From DASQDT01 sp036380435 (GTDB taxonomy: Bacteria; Acidobacteriota; Blastocatellia; Pyrinomonadales; Pyrinomonadaceae): DNA of 35,612 nt. Location of the stretch: the NCBI GenBank assembly GCA_036380435.1, contig DASVES010000223.1:1-35612 (forward strand), read 5' to 3'. Below the pieces are notes generated by a model. It worked only from the letters and a program-made list of their open reading frames with translations. It did not search any database and had not been told where the DNA came from. The translations under genes were made by a program, and so were the position numbers. This document shows positions 15,732 through 22,853 of the stretch, one piece after another; within the stretch, counting starts at the first letter, position 1; each line of letters opens with the position of its first letter.

Positions 15732-16478
15732 ATGACCGATCAACCTGTGGAATTGGACGTGCTCGCCGTCTACTCGCACCCGGACGATGCGGAGCTTGCG
15801 GCCGGCGGGACGCTGCTCAAGCTCAAGCACCTCGGCCACCGCACGGGCGTGCTCGACATGACGCGCGGCGAGATGGGCACGCGCGGCACGCGCGAGATAC
15901 GCGAGGGCGAGGCCCGCGAGGCCGGACGCCTCCTCCAACTCGACGCGCGCCTCAACCTCGACCAGCCGGACGGCCACGTCTGGCCCACCGAGGACGCGCG
16001 CCGCGCGCTCGTCCGTGTCCTGCGCGCCTGCCGCCCCAAGGTCATCCTTACCGCGCACTGGGACGACCCGCACCCCGACCACGCCAACACCTGCCGCATC
16101 GCCCGCGAGGCCGCGCGTCTGGCCTCCATGCGCCGCTACGACGAAGAGCACGGGCAAGCCGCGATCAAGATGCCGGCCCTCGCCCACTCCGTCTACTCGC
16201 GTCTCGTCGTCGCCTCCTTCATCGTGGACGTGTCGGACTTCGTCGAGGACAAGATGGCGGCCGTGCGCGCCCACGCCTCGCAGTTCTGGAGCGAAGGTTC
16301 GAAGGAGCCTTCGACGCGCATCAGCGACGAGGGCTTCCTCAACCAGATCGAGTTCCGCCTGCGCTACTACGGCTCGCTCATCGGCGTCGCCGCCGGCGAG
16401 GGCTTCTACGTCCGCGAGGCGCTCAACGTCGAAGACCCCGTCGCGCTGCTCACCCGGCCGATGAACATCTACTCATAG
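15732..16478 (+). CDS. bshB1: BshB1-type GlcNAc-malate deacetylase (LmbE/PIG-L family)
   Basis: This is a 248-aa protein. LmbE zinc-site motifs are VYSHPDDAELAAGG (H16, D18, D19) and DDPHPDHANT (H114, D116, H117). LDMTRGEMGTRGTREIREGE and the later FYVREALNVEDPVALL end are typical of BshB1 rather than the wider LmbE family. BshB1 removes the acetyl group from N-acetylglucosaminyl-malate in bacillithiol synthesis, the step after BshA; a bshA gene lies at 22854. The ligase bshC is not in this window. ATG 15732 is chosen over TTG 15726; no strong ribosome site is visible. The stop is followed by a 15-nt tandem duplication and a REP-like element. Confidence 0.85.
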   Translation: MTDQPVELDVLAVYSHPDDAELAAGGTLLKLKHLGHRTGVLDMTRGEMGTRGTREIREGEAREAGRLLQLDARLNLDQPDGHVWPTEDARRALVRVLRACRPKVILTAHWDDPHPDHANTCRIAREAARLASMRRYDEEHGQAAIKMPALAHSVYSRLVVASFIVDVSDFVEDKMAAVRAHASQFWSEGSKEPSTRISDEGFLNQIEFRLRYYGSLIGVAAGEGFYVREALNVEDPVALLTRPMNIYS

Positions 16479-16510
16479 AGCGACTGCTCATAAAGCGACT
16501 GCGTGCACGG

Positions 16511-16604
16511 CACAGTACCGCGAGCGGTAGCGAGCGGGTGCAGCGACGACGAGAGGCCCGCCTCGGTCACGCCGACCCGCGAGGCTTCCGCTCGCGGTAC
16601 TGTG
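16511..16604. repeat. REP/MITE-like inverted repeat, copy 1
   Basis: The left arm 16511-16539 starts CACAGTACCGCGAGCGG. The right arm 16575-16604 is its inverted copy, identical for the outer 17 nt, diverging in the middle and matching again at the inner CGGGT/ACCCG. The element lies between the convergent bshB1 and SUMF1-fold genes and encodes the C-terminus and stop of the latter. Copies 2 and 3 are at 30616-30710 and 31781-31873. Confidence 0.85.
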
Positions 16605-17550
16605 CTCGTGATGCTCGCGCGCAACGGAAGCCGACGAAGGGTTGCGCGCCCTCGGGCGGGTGGCTGTCGCGGTAGGCGACGCGGAGGTTGACCGGCGCGC
16701 CGCCGAAGCTTCCGCCCCTGAGCACGCGCCGCGTGGTGACGCCGAGAAACGAGTCGCCGACCGTAAAGAGATTCCCTCCGGCCACCGGGTTCGTCTCCGG
16801 CGTGGACGCATACGCGCCCCACTCGTCGGCCAGATACTCCCACACGTTCCCCGCCACGTCATAAAGTCCGTAGCCGTTCGCCGCGTAGCTGCCGGCGGGT
16901 GTGGTGTCGCCGACGCCGCTCGCCGAGAAGTTGGCGCGCGTCTTGTCGGGCGCGTCGTCGCCCCACGGGAACTCTTTGCCAACAAGCCCTCCGCGCGCCG
17001 CGTACTCCCACTCGGCCTCCGTCGGCAGTCGAGCGCCAACCCAGCGGCAGTAGGACACGGCGGCGTACCAGCTCACGTTCACCACGGGGTGGTCGGCCCG
17101 CCCATCGGGATACGTGCCCCCGCTCCAGTGTTTCAGATAGTTGCCGTTATGCAGGCGCGGGGAGACGTTACCGGCGCGCCATACGGGGTGCCTGTCGAGA
17201 AACTTCTTGAACTGCGCGTTCGTCACCTCGCGCCGGTCGATGTAGAAGGGCGAGAGCGTGACGGTGTGTCGCGGGACTTCCGAGGAGAAGACCTCCGCGC
17301 GTCTGATGCCGAAGATTTGTTGGAGACGCGCAAGGTCAGCGGAGTCCGTGCCCATCTCGAACGTGCCGCCGGGTATCAGCGCCGCCTTCGTCACGTCGCG
17401 CGTCTGTTTCGGCCTTCGCATCTCGCGCCGCGCGAGGCCCGCGCCCGCGTCGCGGGGCTGCACCTGCTGCTGCTGTGCGACGGCCGGCGACAGCGCGAGC
17501 GCGCAGACGGCCGCCGCGGCGCACGCTAACTTCGCAACTCTTTCACGCAT
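16567..17550 (-). CDS. Secreted SUMF1/formylglycine-generating-enzyme-fold protein lacking the catalytic cysteines
   Basis: This is a 327-aa protein. ATG 17550 has GAGGTTG upstream and gives a clean signal peptide (CAAAAVCALALSPAVAQ). Residues 58-310 are an FGE-sulfatase domain: IPGGTFEMGTDSAD, SPFYIDRREVTNAQFKKFL, HPVVNVSWYAAVSYCRWVG, RLPTEAEWEYAARGG, NGYGLYDVAGNVWEYLADEW, RVLRGGSFGG and VGFRCA. True formylglycine-generating enzymes have two Cys after the GGSF motif; here that stretch (GGAPVNLRVAYRDSH) has none. It is therefore probably a structural, ligand-binding or other oxidase-type family member, not a sulfatase-maturing enzyme. The last residues (about RASRAQYRERKPRGSA) come from a REP-like repeat and are probably not part of the fold. 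Confidence 0.85.
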   Translation of the reverse strand: MRERVAKLACAAAAVCALALSPAVAQQQQVQPRDAGAGLARREMRRPKQTRDVTKAALIPGGTFEMGTDSADLARLQQIFGIRRAEVFSSEVPRHTVTLSPFYIDRREVTNAQFKKFLDRHPVWRAGNVSPRLHNGNYLKHWSGGTYPDGRADHPVVNVSWYAAVSYCRWVGARLPTEAEWEYAARGGLVGKEFPWGDDAPDKTRANFSASGVGDTTPAGSYAANGYGLYDVAGNVWEYLADEWGAYASTPETNPVAGGNLFTVGDSFLGVTTRRVLRGGSFGGAPVNLRVAYRDSHPPEGAQPFVGFRCARASRAQYRERKPRGSA

Positions 17551-17645
17551 GAACGACAACCTCAAAGCCGTTTGTGTGTACTTCAGACGGAGCACACCGC
17601 CGCCGCACGTTTCATGGCAGATAGTTTGAGGTGGGTTGCGACACG

Positions 17646-17670
17646 CCGGCAGCACGACTCGTGCTGCCGG
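17646..17670. terminator. Perfect 10-bp hairpin between two leftward genes
   Basis: CCGGCAGCAC (17646-17655) and GTGCTGCCGG (17661-17670) pair perfectly around a GACTC loop, in the 168-nt gap after the 17719 stop and before the SUMF1-fold gene. No T-run follows on either strand, so it may be a rho-dependent-type 3' end, an RNA stabiliser or an operator. Confidence 0.35.
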
Positions 17671-17718
17671 ACGTGACGGCCCGGCGGCGCGTGGCGAAAG
17701 GACTTGCTTGGGGCCGCC

Positions 17719-19647
17719 TCAGCGTGCGGCGCGCGTGTCCTTCCGGTCAAGGACGGCGCGGGCGACGGCGAGCGTGGCGGCAGTGCGCGGGTGCTCGGAC
17801 TTGAAGGAGCGCGCAAGCTCCACTGCGCGGTCGAGGTTCTCTTTGGCGAGCGACGCGAAGAGGCCCGCGAGGTCGAAGCTCTCGGCCGTGGAGGTGCGGC
17901 GCGTGGTGCCGAACTTCGTCCGCAGTTCGGCTTCGAGCGTGGCGTCTTCGCCCGTGAAGCCCTCGGCGGCGTTCGACGCCTTGACGATCTCGGCGAGCAT
18001 GTCCCACGCGCGCTGGCGGTCAACGGCGTGCAACTGCGTGACGACGGCCGTGAGCGCGCGCACGCGCCCGGTTGTCCCATGGTCGAGCTTGCGCGCCTCG
18101 GCGGTCGCCTCTTCGAGCACTTCGGCGGCGCGGCCCGGCTCGTCCTTCGCAAGCAGGCGCGCGGCCTCGGTCAGCCCCCACACGCGGTGCATGGGCGCGA
18201 GGTCGCTCGCGCGCGCGAGGCGCAGGACTTCCTGCGCGCCCTTCTTATCGCGGACGGCGGCGTCGAGCGCCTCGTAGTCGAGGTAGGAGCGCAACTGCCG
18301 GCGCGCGTCGAGGTCTTCGATCTTCTCGACGAACTCGGCGGCGCGCTGGTGGTCGTTGCGGCGGGCCGCGTCGAGCGCGGCGTCGGAGTAGATGGCGTCG
18401 CGCTCGCCGGAGTCTTTGGCGCGGTCGAGGCGGCCGAGCGTCTCCTGCGTGCGGTCGCGGTTCGGGTCTTCGGGGACGAGGCCGCTGGTGAGCGCGTTGT
18501 TGCCGGGTTGGCGCGAACGCTCGGGCGTGTCGGGGGTGAGCGCCGCGAGCTTGGTGCGGAGCGCGGGCACGGCGGCCGGCGCCTGTTGCTCGAAGAGCGG
18601 GAGCAGCCGGGTAATGACCATGTAGGTGCCGGCGCGGCCCGCGCTCGTCTGATCCTGCTCGGCGGGGAGGATGGGCCGCAGGAGGATGGCGCTGGCGGTG
18701 TTGAAGAAGGACGCGCGCAGGGCCGGCGCGAGGTCGGCGGGGGTGGGCAGCGCCTCGCCGTAGCGGCTGCTGTTCGAGCCGGCGTCCGGCGTGAAGGTGA
18801 CGAAGAGCGCGGGCGTGAAGACGTAGGACGAGAGCAGCGACACGGTGTTGGCGTCCGCGGCGGGGTCGCTCTGTGCGCGTTGGAGCAGGGAGCTGAAACG
18901 AGCGTCGGCCGCGGCGGCGTCGTGCGGGCGCAGGCGCGACAGAAAGTCGATGGCGAGGACGCTCACGACGCCGAGTCCGGGTTCGGCGATCTGTGTCGCG
19001 CGCTCCACGTCGCCGTCCTGCAAGAGCTGGACGGCGAGGCGCAGGCGCTTCTCGACGGCGGGCGGCGTGGACTGCGCGTCGGGGCGTTGCTCCGGCGTCG
19101 GCGGCGGGGTCGTCCCTTCGACGAGCGCGCCGGCCTCCTTGCGACCCGCCTCCTCCAACATCTTGAGGAACTCTTCGCCGAGCGCGCGGTCGCGTTTAGC
19201 GGCGAGGCGCAGCACCTCTGTGCGAATGCTCGGGCGGGGACGGTAGGAGGCGTGGCCGCGCTCGGCCATCTGGCGGCGCTTCTCCTCCTCGTCGCGACGC
19301 AGGTTATCCTCGTCGGCCGCGACGGCCGCCTCCCACGCGCGCCGGAAGAGCAGGCGTGCGCGCTCGCCGTCCGTCTCCCAGAGCACGTCGGCGGCGCGCC
19401 CCTGTGCGCGCGCGCGTAGCGATGGGTCGCCGAAGTTGCGGGCCTCGTCGGCGAGCGCGTTGACGATCTGGATGGCGGTCGCGCGTCTGACCTCGGCGAG
19501 CGGGTCGGCCTCGGCGGCGGCCGGCGTGGCGGCCGGCTTCTTCGTCCCCTTGCGCTGCACCCCGACGGGCTGTTGCGCGAAGATGGCGGGCGCGCAGAGC
19601 GCGATGAGGCAGAGCGCGGCTAACGGGCGGCGGAAGCGGTCTCTCAT
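17719..19647 (-). CDS. Secreted alpha-helical protein of unrecognised family, tandem paralogue 2
   Basis: This is a 642-aa protein. A signal peptide (LCLIALCAPAIFAQ) precedes a Lys/Ala/Pro-rich linker, and the rest is almost all helical. Blocks shared with the upstream paralogue: ALADEARNFGDPSLRARAQG (about 65-84); RAADVLWETDGERARLLFRR; LLQDGDVERATQIAEPGL; SLLSSYVFTP; and GLTEAARLLAKDEPGRAAEV. The C-terminal block holds RAWDMLAEIVKASNAAEGF and ESFDLAGLFASLAKENLDRA. Alternating helices with LAxAARLL and RAxELLEEA patterns look like an alpha-solenoid (TPR/SEL1-like) but no standard TPR consensus is met. ATG 19647 shares one base with the upstream stop (TGATG), with GAGAGAGG just before it, so translation is coupled. 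Function unknown. Confidence 0.75.
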   Translation of the reverse strand: MRDRFRRPLAALCLIALCAPAIFAQQPVGVQRKGTKKPAATPAAAEADPLAEVRRATAIQIVNALADEARNFGDPSLRARAQGRAADVLWETDGERARLLFRRAWEAAVAADEDNLRRDEEEKRRQMAERGHASYRPRPSIRTEVLRLAAKRDRALGEEFLKMLEEAGRKEAGALVEGTTPPPTPEQRPDAQSTPPAVEKRLRLAVQLLQDGDVERATQIAEPGLGVVSVLAIDFLSRLRPHDAAAADARFSSLLQRAQSDPAADANTVSLLSSYVFTPALFVTFTPDAGSNSSRYGEALPTPADLAPALRASFFNTASAILLRPILPAEQDQTSAGRAGTYMVITRLLPLFEQQAPAAVPALRTKLAALTPDTPERSRQPGNNALTSGLVPEDPNRDRTQETLGRLDRAKDSGERDAIYSDAALDAARRNDHQRAAEFVEKIEDLDARRQLRSYLDYEALDAAVRDKKGAQEVLRLARASDLAPMHRVWGLTEAARLLAKDEPGRAAEVLEEATAEARKLDHGTTGRVRALTAVVTQLHAVDRQRAWDMLAEIVKASNAAEGFTGEDATLEAELRTKFGTTRRTSTAESFDLAGLFASLAKENLDRAVELARSFKSEHPRTAATLAVARAVLDRKDTRAAR

Positions 19648-21584
19648 CAGTTCCTCTCTTCTCTCTCATCGACCTGTGAGCCGGCGCGCGGCTTGACGAG
19701 CACGGCGCGCGCGACGGCGAGCGTGGCGGCCGAGCGGGCCGACTCCTCCTTGAAGCCGCGCGCGAGTTCGGCCGCGCGGTCGAGGTTCTCTTTAGCGAGC
19801 GACGCGAAGAGGCCGTCGAGGTCGAAGCTCTCGACGGAGTTGTTGTTCGTCATCGCGCCGCCGCCCTTGAACTGGACGCGGATCATGATCTGCCCGTCCT
19901 CACCCGTAAACTCGGGCGCGGCGTTCGACGCCTTGACGATCTCGGGCATCATGTCCCACGCGCGCTGGCGGTCGAGCGCGTGCATGCGCGTGGCGACGGC
20001 CGTGAGCGCCCGCGCGCGGTCAGCCGTGCCGGCGTCGATACGCTTGGCCTCGACGCTCGCCTCTTCAAGCAACTCGACGGCGCGGCCCGGCGAGTCTTTC
20101 GTCAGCAGGCGCGCGGCCTCCGTGAGCGCCCACGCGCGCTGCACGGTCGTCAGCTCGTCGGCGTGTGCGAGCCGCACGGCGTCCTCGGCGCGCTTGTTGC
20201 GGATGGCTATCTCCAGACCGCGATAAGCGAGCGCGCCGAGGAGCTGTTTGCGCGTGTCGATGTCTTCGATCTTGGCGGCGTACTCGCGCGCGCGTGTGAG
20301 GTCGTCTTCGGCGAAGCCCATGGCGATGCGGAAGTAGATTCTGTCGCGCTCGCCCGGCGTCTTGGCGTTCTCGATGCGGCCGAGCATGTTCTGAAGCTCG
20401 TCTTCGCGCGAGGGTTTGGCGACGAGGCCCTCCGTGAAGAGGTCGTTGTCGGGGCGGCGGACGCGTTCGGGAGTCTCCTGCAAGAGCGCCGCCTGCCGGG
20501 TGCGAACCTGCGCCGCGATGTCGGGCATATACTGATCGAAGAGCGGCGCGAGGCGCGTGGCGACGACGTAAGCGCCGGTGCGGCCCGCGGAGGTGGGGTC
20601 TTGCTCGACGGGTGGCAGCGGGCGCGTGAGTATTTGCGCGGCGGCGCGCAGGAAGGCTTCGCGCAGGCGCGGGTCGAGGTCGGCGGGTGGGGCGGCGTTG
20701 CCGCGCCACTGGCGCGTGTGGCTGTTGCCGTCGGGCCGGACGGTGATGTAGAGGAACGGCGTGAAGACGTAAGACGAGAGCAGCGAGACGGAGTTTGCGT
20801 CCGAGTTGGAGTCGGCGACGGCGCGTTGCAGCAGCGACATGAAACGCTGGTCGGCGGCTTTCGCGTCGCGCTCCCGCAGGAGGTTGAGGATGTTCATGCC
20901 GAAGGTGTTGACGGGGTAGAGCGCCGGGTCGGCGAACTGCATGGCGCGATCCACCTCACCATCCTGAAGGAGCTGGCTGGCGAGGTTGAGGCGCTGCGTC
21001 ATCGACGACGGCGGGTCGTCGGGGTTGATGCGCTGCGAGGGCGCGGACGTGGAGCCTGCTGCTGTCGGCGCAGCGCCCGCCGGCGCGTCCTGTTTGGACG
21101 ACTCGTCGAGGCGCTTGAGGAATTCGTCGCCCATCGCGCTGTCGCGCCGCGCGGCCTGACGCAGCACCTCGCGGCGCACGCTCCCGGCGTCGCGCGAGTT
21201 GGCTACGCCGCGGCGTCCGGCCTCGCGCGCACGCTCCTCGCCCGAATCGCGGTCGGCCGTCTCGGCCGCCTCCCACGCGCGCCGGAACAGCGCGCGCGAC
21301 TTCGCCGCGTCAGTCTCCCACAACACGTCGGCGGCGCGCGCCTGCACTTTGGCGCGCAGCGCCATGTCGCCGAAGTTGCGCGCCTCGTCGGCGAGCGCGA
21401 CGACGAGCGCGACGGCGCTCGCGCGGCGGGCCTCGGCGACGGGGTCGGTCTCGGCGGCCGGGGCGGGCTTGGGCTTGTTGCGTTGATTGCCGGCGGCGGG
21501 CCGTTGCGCCAGGAGAGGCGCGGGCGAGAGTGTCAGGCAGAGCGCGAGGACGCGCAGGGTGTGTGCACGACGGCGGTGGGACAT
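19647..21584 (-). CDS. Secreted alpha-helical protein of unrecognised family, tandem paralogue 1
   Basis: This is a 645-aa protein. ATG 21584 has GAGGAA 8 nt upstream and gives a signal peptide (LRVLALCLTLSPAPLLAQ); the longer frame reading has none. It aligns with the next gene over its whole length, with the same order of blocks: ALADEARNFGDMALRAKVQA, RAADVLWETDAAKSRALFRR, LASQLLQDGEVDRAMQFADP, SLLSSYVFTPFLYITVRPDG, ALTEAARLLTKDSPGRAVEL, RAWDMMPEIVKASNAAPEFT and SFDLDGLFASLAKENLDRAA. It differs by a short insert before ESFDL and a C-terminal tail (RAGSQVDEREERN). The pair arose by tandem duplication. The fold looks alpha-solenoid; I cannot name the family, and a periplasmic location is inferred from the signal peptide. 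Confidence 0.75.
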   Translation of the reverse strand: MSHRRRAHTLRVLALCLTLSPAPLLAQRPAAGNQRNKPKPAPAAETDPVAEARRASAVALVVALADEARNFGDMALRAKVQARAADVLWETDAAKSRALFRRAWEAAETADRDSGEERAREAGRRGVANSRDAGSVRREVLRQAARRDSAMGDEFLKRLDESSKQDAPAGAAPTAAGSTSAPSQRINPDDPPSSMTQRLNLASQLLQDGEVDRAMQFADPALYPVNTFGMNILNLLRERDAKAADQRFMSLLQRAVADSNSDANSVSLLSSYVFTPFLYITVRPDGNSHTRQWRGNAAPPADLDPRLREAFLRAAAQILTRPLPPVEQDPTSAGRTGAYVVATRLAPLFDQYMPDIAAQVRTRQAALLQETPERVRRPDNDLFTEGLVAKPSREDELQNMLGRIENAKTPGERDRIYFRIAMGFAEDDLTRAREYAAKIEDIDTRKQLLGALAYRGLEIAIRNKRAEDAVRLAHADELTTVQRAWALTEAARLLTKDSPGRAVELLEEASVEAKRIDAGTADRARALTAVATRMHALDRQRAWDMMPEIVKASNAAPEFTGEDGQIMIRVQFKGGGAMTNNNSVESFDLDGLFASLAKENLDRAAELARGFKEESARSAATLAVARAVLVKPRAGSQVDEREERN

Positions 21585-21775
21585 TTGTGTTTCCTCGGCG
21601 GGCGCGCCGGGCGTGCCCCCGCTGAAGGGCTTCGTTGCGCGCCGCAAGTTAGTTAGTGACTTTAAGGACGGAAAGCTCTCGACTTTTTAAGGCGTGGCCG
21701 TAGCCACCGCGCGCAAGACGAGATGCAGGGGTAAACGCCCGTGGCAGGGAGGCAGTTCCAGAAAGTTATGAGAGG

Positions 21776-21877
21776 AAGTTGTCAGTCGTCAGTCGTTTGT
21801 GTCGGGCAACTCGCCGCTCACATTGAAAGACTCAAGCCGAGCTACGGAAACAACTGACGACTGACGACTGACGACTT
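21776..21877. repeat. Heptanucleotide inverted repeat (unit GTCAGTC), copy C
   Basis: The left arm 21776-21796 and right arm 21857-21877 form a 21-bp stem with one G-U pair; the loop is about 60 nt. Units are GTCAGTC on the left and ACTGACG on the right (three copies). The right arm shares its last base with the nfuA stop codon (21877-21879), so the hairpin is the immediate 3' end of that leftward transcript. The rest of the gap to 21585 shows only a small hairpin (GTGGC-CGTA-GCCAC, 21694-21707). Confidence 0.88.
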
Positions 21878-22449
21878 TACACGGCGACGACTTCGATCTC
21901 GGGATCGACTTCCTGACGGATCATGCCCTCGATGGCCACCAGCGTCCCCGACAGCGAGCTGGGGCAACTGCCGCACGCGCCCTGATAGCGAATGGTCAGG
22001 GTGTTCTCTTTAAGGCTCAGGACTTCGAGCCAGCCGCCGTCGCCCGCGAGCGCCGGACGGATGCGCTCGTCGAGAATCTCGTTGATGCGTAGCAAGCGTG
22101 GGTCGTCGCTCATCAAGGCCCCGAGCGCCCCGCCGACGCCGGCCGCCGCGGCGGCTGCCGCCACCGGCGCGCCCGCCGCAGCCGACGGCGCGGCCCGAAT
22201 CGGCACGGCGAGCCGCGGCAGAAGGTCGTCCCAGTCGGCGTCCTCCTTCTTCTCGACCGTGATCATGTCGCCCATGTAGAAGACGGAGGCCACTTCGCCC
22301 ACCTCGAAGAGCGCGCGGGCGAGTGCGTCGGCGCCCGCCTCCTCGATGCTGTGAAAAGAGCGCGCCACGCTGCTCGACACCGGCTCCTTCAGAATGAACT
22401 TGACGGCGTTCGGGTTCGGCGTCTCCTCGATGTTGTCGATCTTTGGCAT
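21877..22449 (-). CDS. Nfu-type iron-sulfur cluster scaffold/carrier protein
   Basis: This is a 190-aa protein. ATG 22449 has GGAG about 8 nt upstream. Residues 1-85 match the Nfu N-terminal domain (TPNPNAVKFILKEPVS, then VASVFYMGDMITVEKKEDAD). Residues 118-190 are the NifU C-terminal domain, with INEILDERIRPALAGDGG and the cluster-binding CxxC in GACGSCPSS (C159, C162). An Ala/Gly-rich linker (about 85-112) joins them. Such proteins carry [4Fe-4S] clusters to target apoproteins, with two subunits sharing one cluster through the CxxC pairs. No other isc or suf gene is nearby. The transcript ends in the heptamer hairpin at 21776-21877, and a TATAAT -10 box lies at 22537-22542. Confidence 0.92.
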   Translation of the reverse strand: MPKIDNIEETPNPNAVKFILKEPVSSSVARSFHSIEEAGADALARALFEVGEVASVFYMGDMITVEKKEDADWDDLLPRLAVPIRAAPSAAAGAPVAAAAAAAGVGGALGALMSDDPRLLRINEILDERIRPALAGDGGWLEVLSLKENTLTIRYQGACGSCPSSLSGTLVAIEGMIRQEVDPEIEVVAV

Positions 22450-22536
22450 TAACTTTTCTCCAGTATGATGGCTTCGATTATCCCGCCGGCCGGCAACCCT
22501 GCGCGCCCGGTTTCTGCGTCATCAAAACGTGCTCTG

Positions 22537-22542
22537 ATTATA
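22537..22542 (-). promoter_or_regulatory. Candidate -10 box for the nfu gene
   Basis: On the minus strand these bases read TATAAT, a perfect sigma-70 -10 in an otherwise GC-rich stretch, about 90 nt before the ATG at 22449. The -35 at the right spacing is poor, so the promoter call is tentative. Confidence 0.4.
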
Positions 22543-22588
22543 CTCCCTCCGGCGCGGCGCGGCACCCGCCGGGGCCGTTCCGGCCCGC

Positions 22589-22622
22589 CAAAAACGGCCC
22601 TCAAACGCCCCCTCGGGGCCGT
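22589..22622 (-). terminator. Weak leftward terminator-like hairpin upstream of nfu
   Basis: On the minus strand ACGGCCC and GGGCCGT (22622-22616 with 22600-22594) form a 7-bp stem with a 15-nt loop, followed by TTTTTGG. It lies upstream of the nfu -10 box, so it would stop leftward read-through from the bshA side. Confidence 0.35.
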
Positions 22623-22656
22623 GTAAAAAATCCCCGCTCCACCGGTGAAATTTAAC

Positions 22657-22685
22657 TTGTCGAAAAATCGAAGCGGGCGTATAGT
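22657..22685 (+). promoter_or_regulatory. Sigma-70-type promoter for candidate small RNA / bshA leader
   Basis: TTGTCG (22657-22662), a 17-nt spacer and TATAGT (22680-22685) form a good promoter in an A-rich patch that stands out from the flanking GC-rich sequence. Transcription should begin near 22691. It reads into the hairpins at 22692-22773 and then, if not terminated, bshA. Confidence 0.6.
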
Positions 22686-22690
22686 CCATC

Positions 22691-22773
22691 CCTCACTTGT
22701 CCCCCTTTCGCAGGTGAGACAAGCTGAGACTAGAGGCAGACGGTAGCGAGGGCCGTCTGCCTCTTGTTTTTTT
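22691..22773 (+). ncRNA. Candidate small RNA (about 80 nt) or terminated bshA leader
   Basis: A promoter lies immediately upstream. The 5' hairpin pairs CTCACTTGTC (22692-22701) with GACAAG-C-TGAG (22718-22728, one bulged C); its loop carries CCCCCTTTCG. An alternative pairing CTCAC/GTGAG (22692-22696 with 22714-22718) is possible. The 3' end is a strong intrinsic terminator (22732-22773). No open reading frame is present. I cannot match it to a known RNA family. Whether it is a free RNA or a regulatory leader for bshA, which starts 80 nt later, is open. The exact 5' end is inferred. Confidence 0.5.
22732..22773 (+). terminator. Strong intrinsic terminator
   Basis: AGAGGCAGACGG (22732-22743) and CCGTCTGCCTCT (22753-22764) form a perfect 12-bp stem with a 9-nt loop (TAGCGAGGG), followed by TGTTTTTTT (22765-22773). 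This is the clearest factor-independent terminator in the window. It lies upstream of bshA, not at the end of any protein gene. Confidence 0.85.
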
Positions 22774-22852
22774 AGAGGTCAGAGGTTAGAGGTTGGAGGT
22801 CAGTAAAAAGCACTTGCCTTTACTGACCTCCAACCTCTAACCTCTGACCTCT
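22774..22852. repeat. Heptanucleotide inverted repeat (unit GAGGTCA/GAGGTTA), copy D: perfect 34-bp hairpin before bshA
   Basis: Arms 22774-22807 and 22819-22852 are exact reverse complements over 34 bp with an 11-nt loop. The left arm is built of 7-bp units (AGAGGTC, AGAGGTT, AGAGGTT, GGAGGTC). It starts right after the terminator T-run and ends one base before the bshA ATG at 22854. The right arm is pyrimidine-rich (CCTCTAACCTCTGACCTCT), so bshA has no Shine-Dalgarno; SD-like GAGGT is in the left arm only. Confidence 0.95.
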
Positions 22853-22853
22853 T

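Noticed and set aside
17704..19419. 571-codon plus-strand frame over the secreted paralogue
   Set aside because: It lies within a gene with a signal peptide and a paralogue. The plus frame is Arg/Gly/Ala-rich with no ribosome site, and the equivalent frame over the paralogue (19980-21656) exists only because the codon bias is the same.
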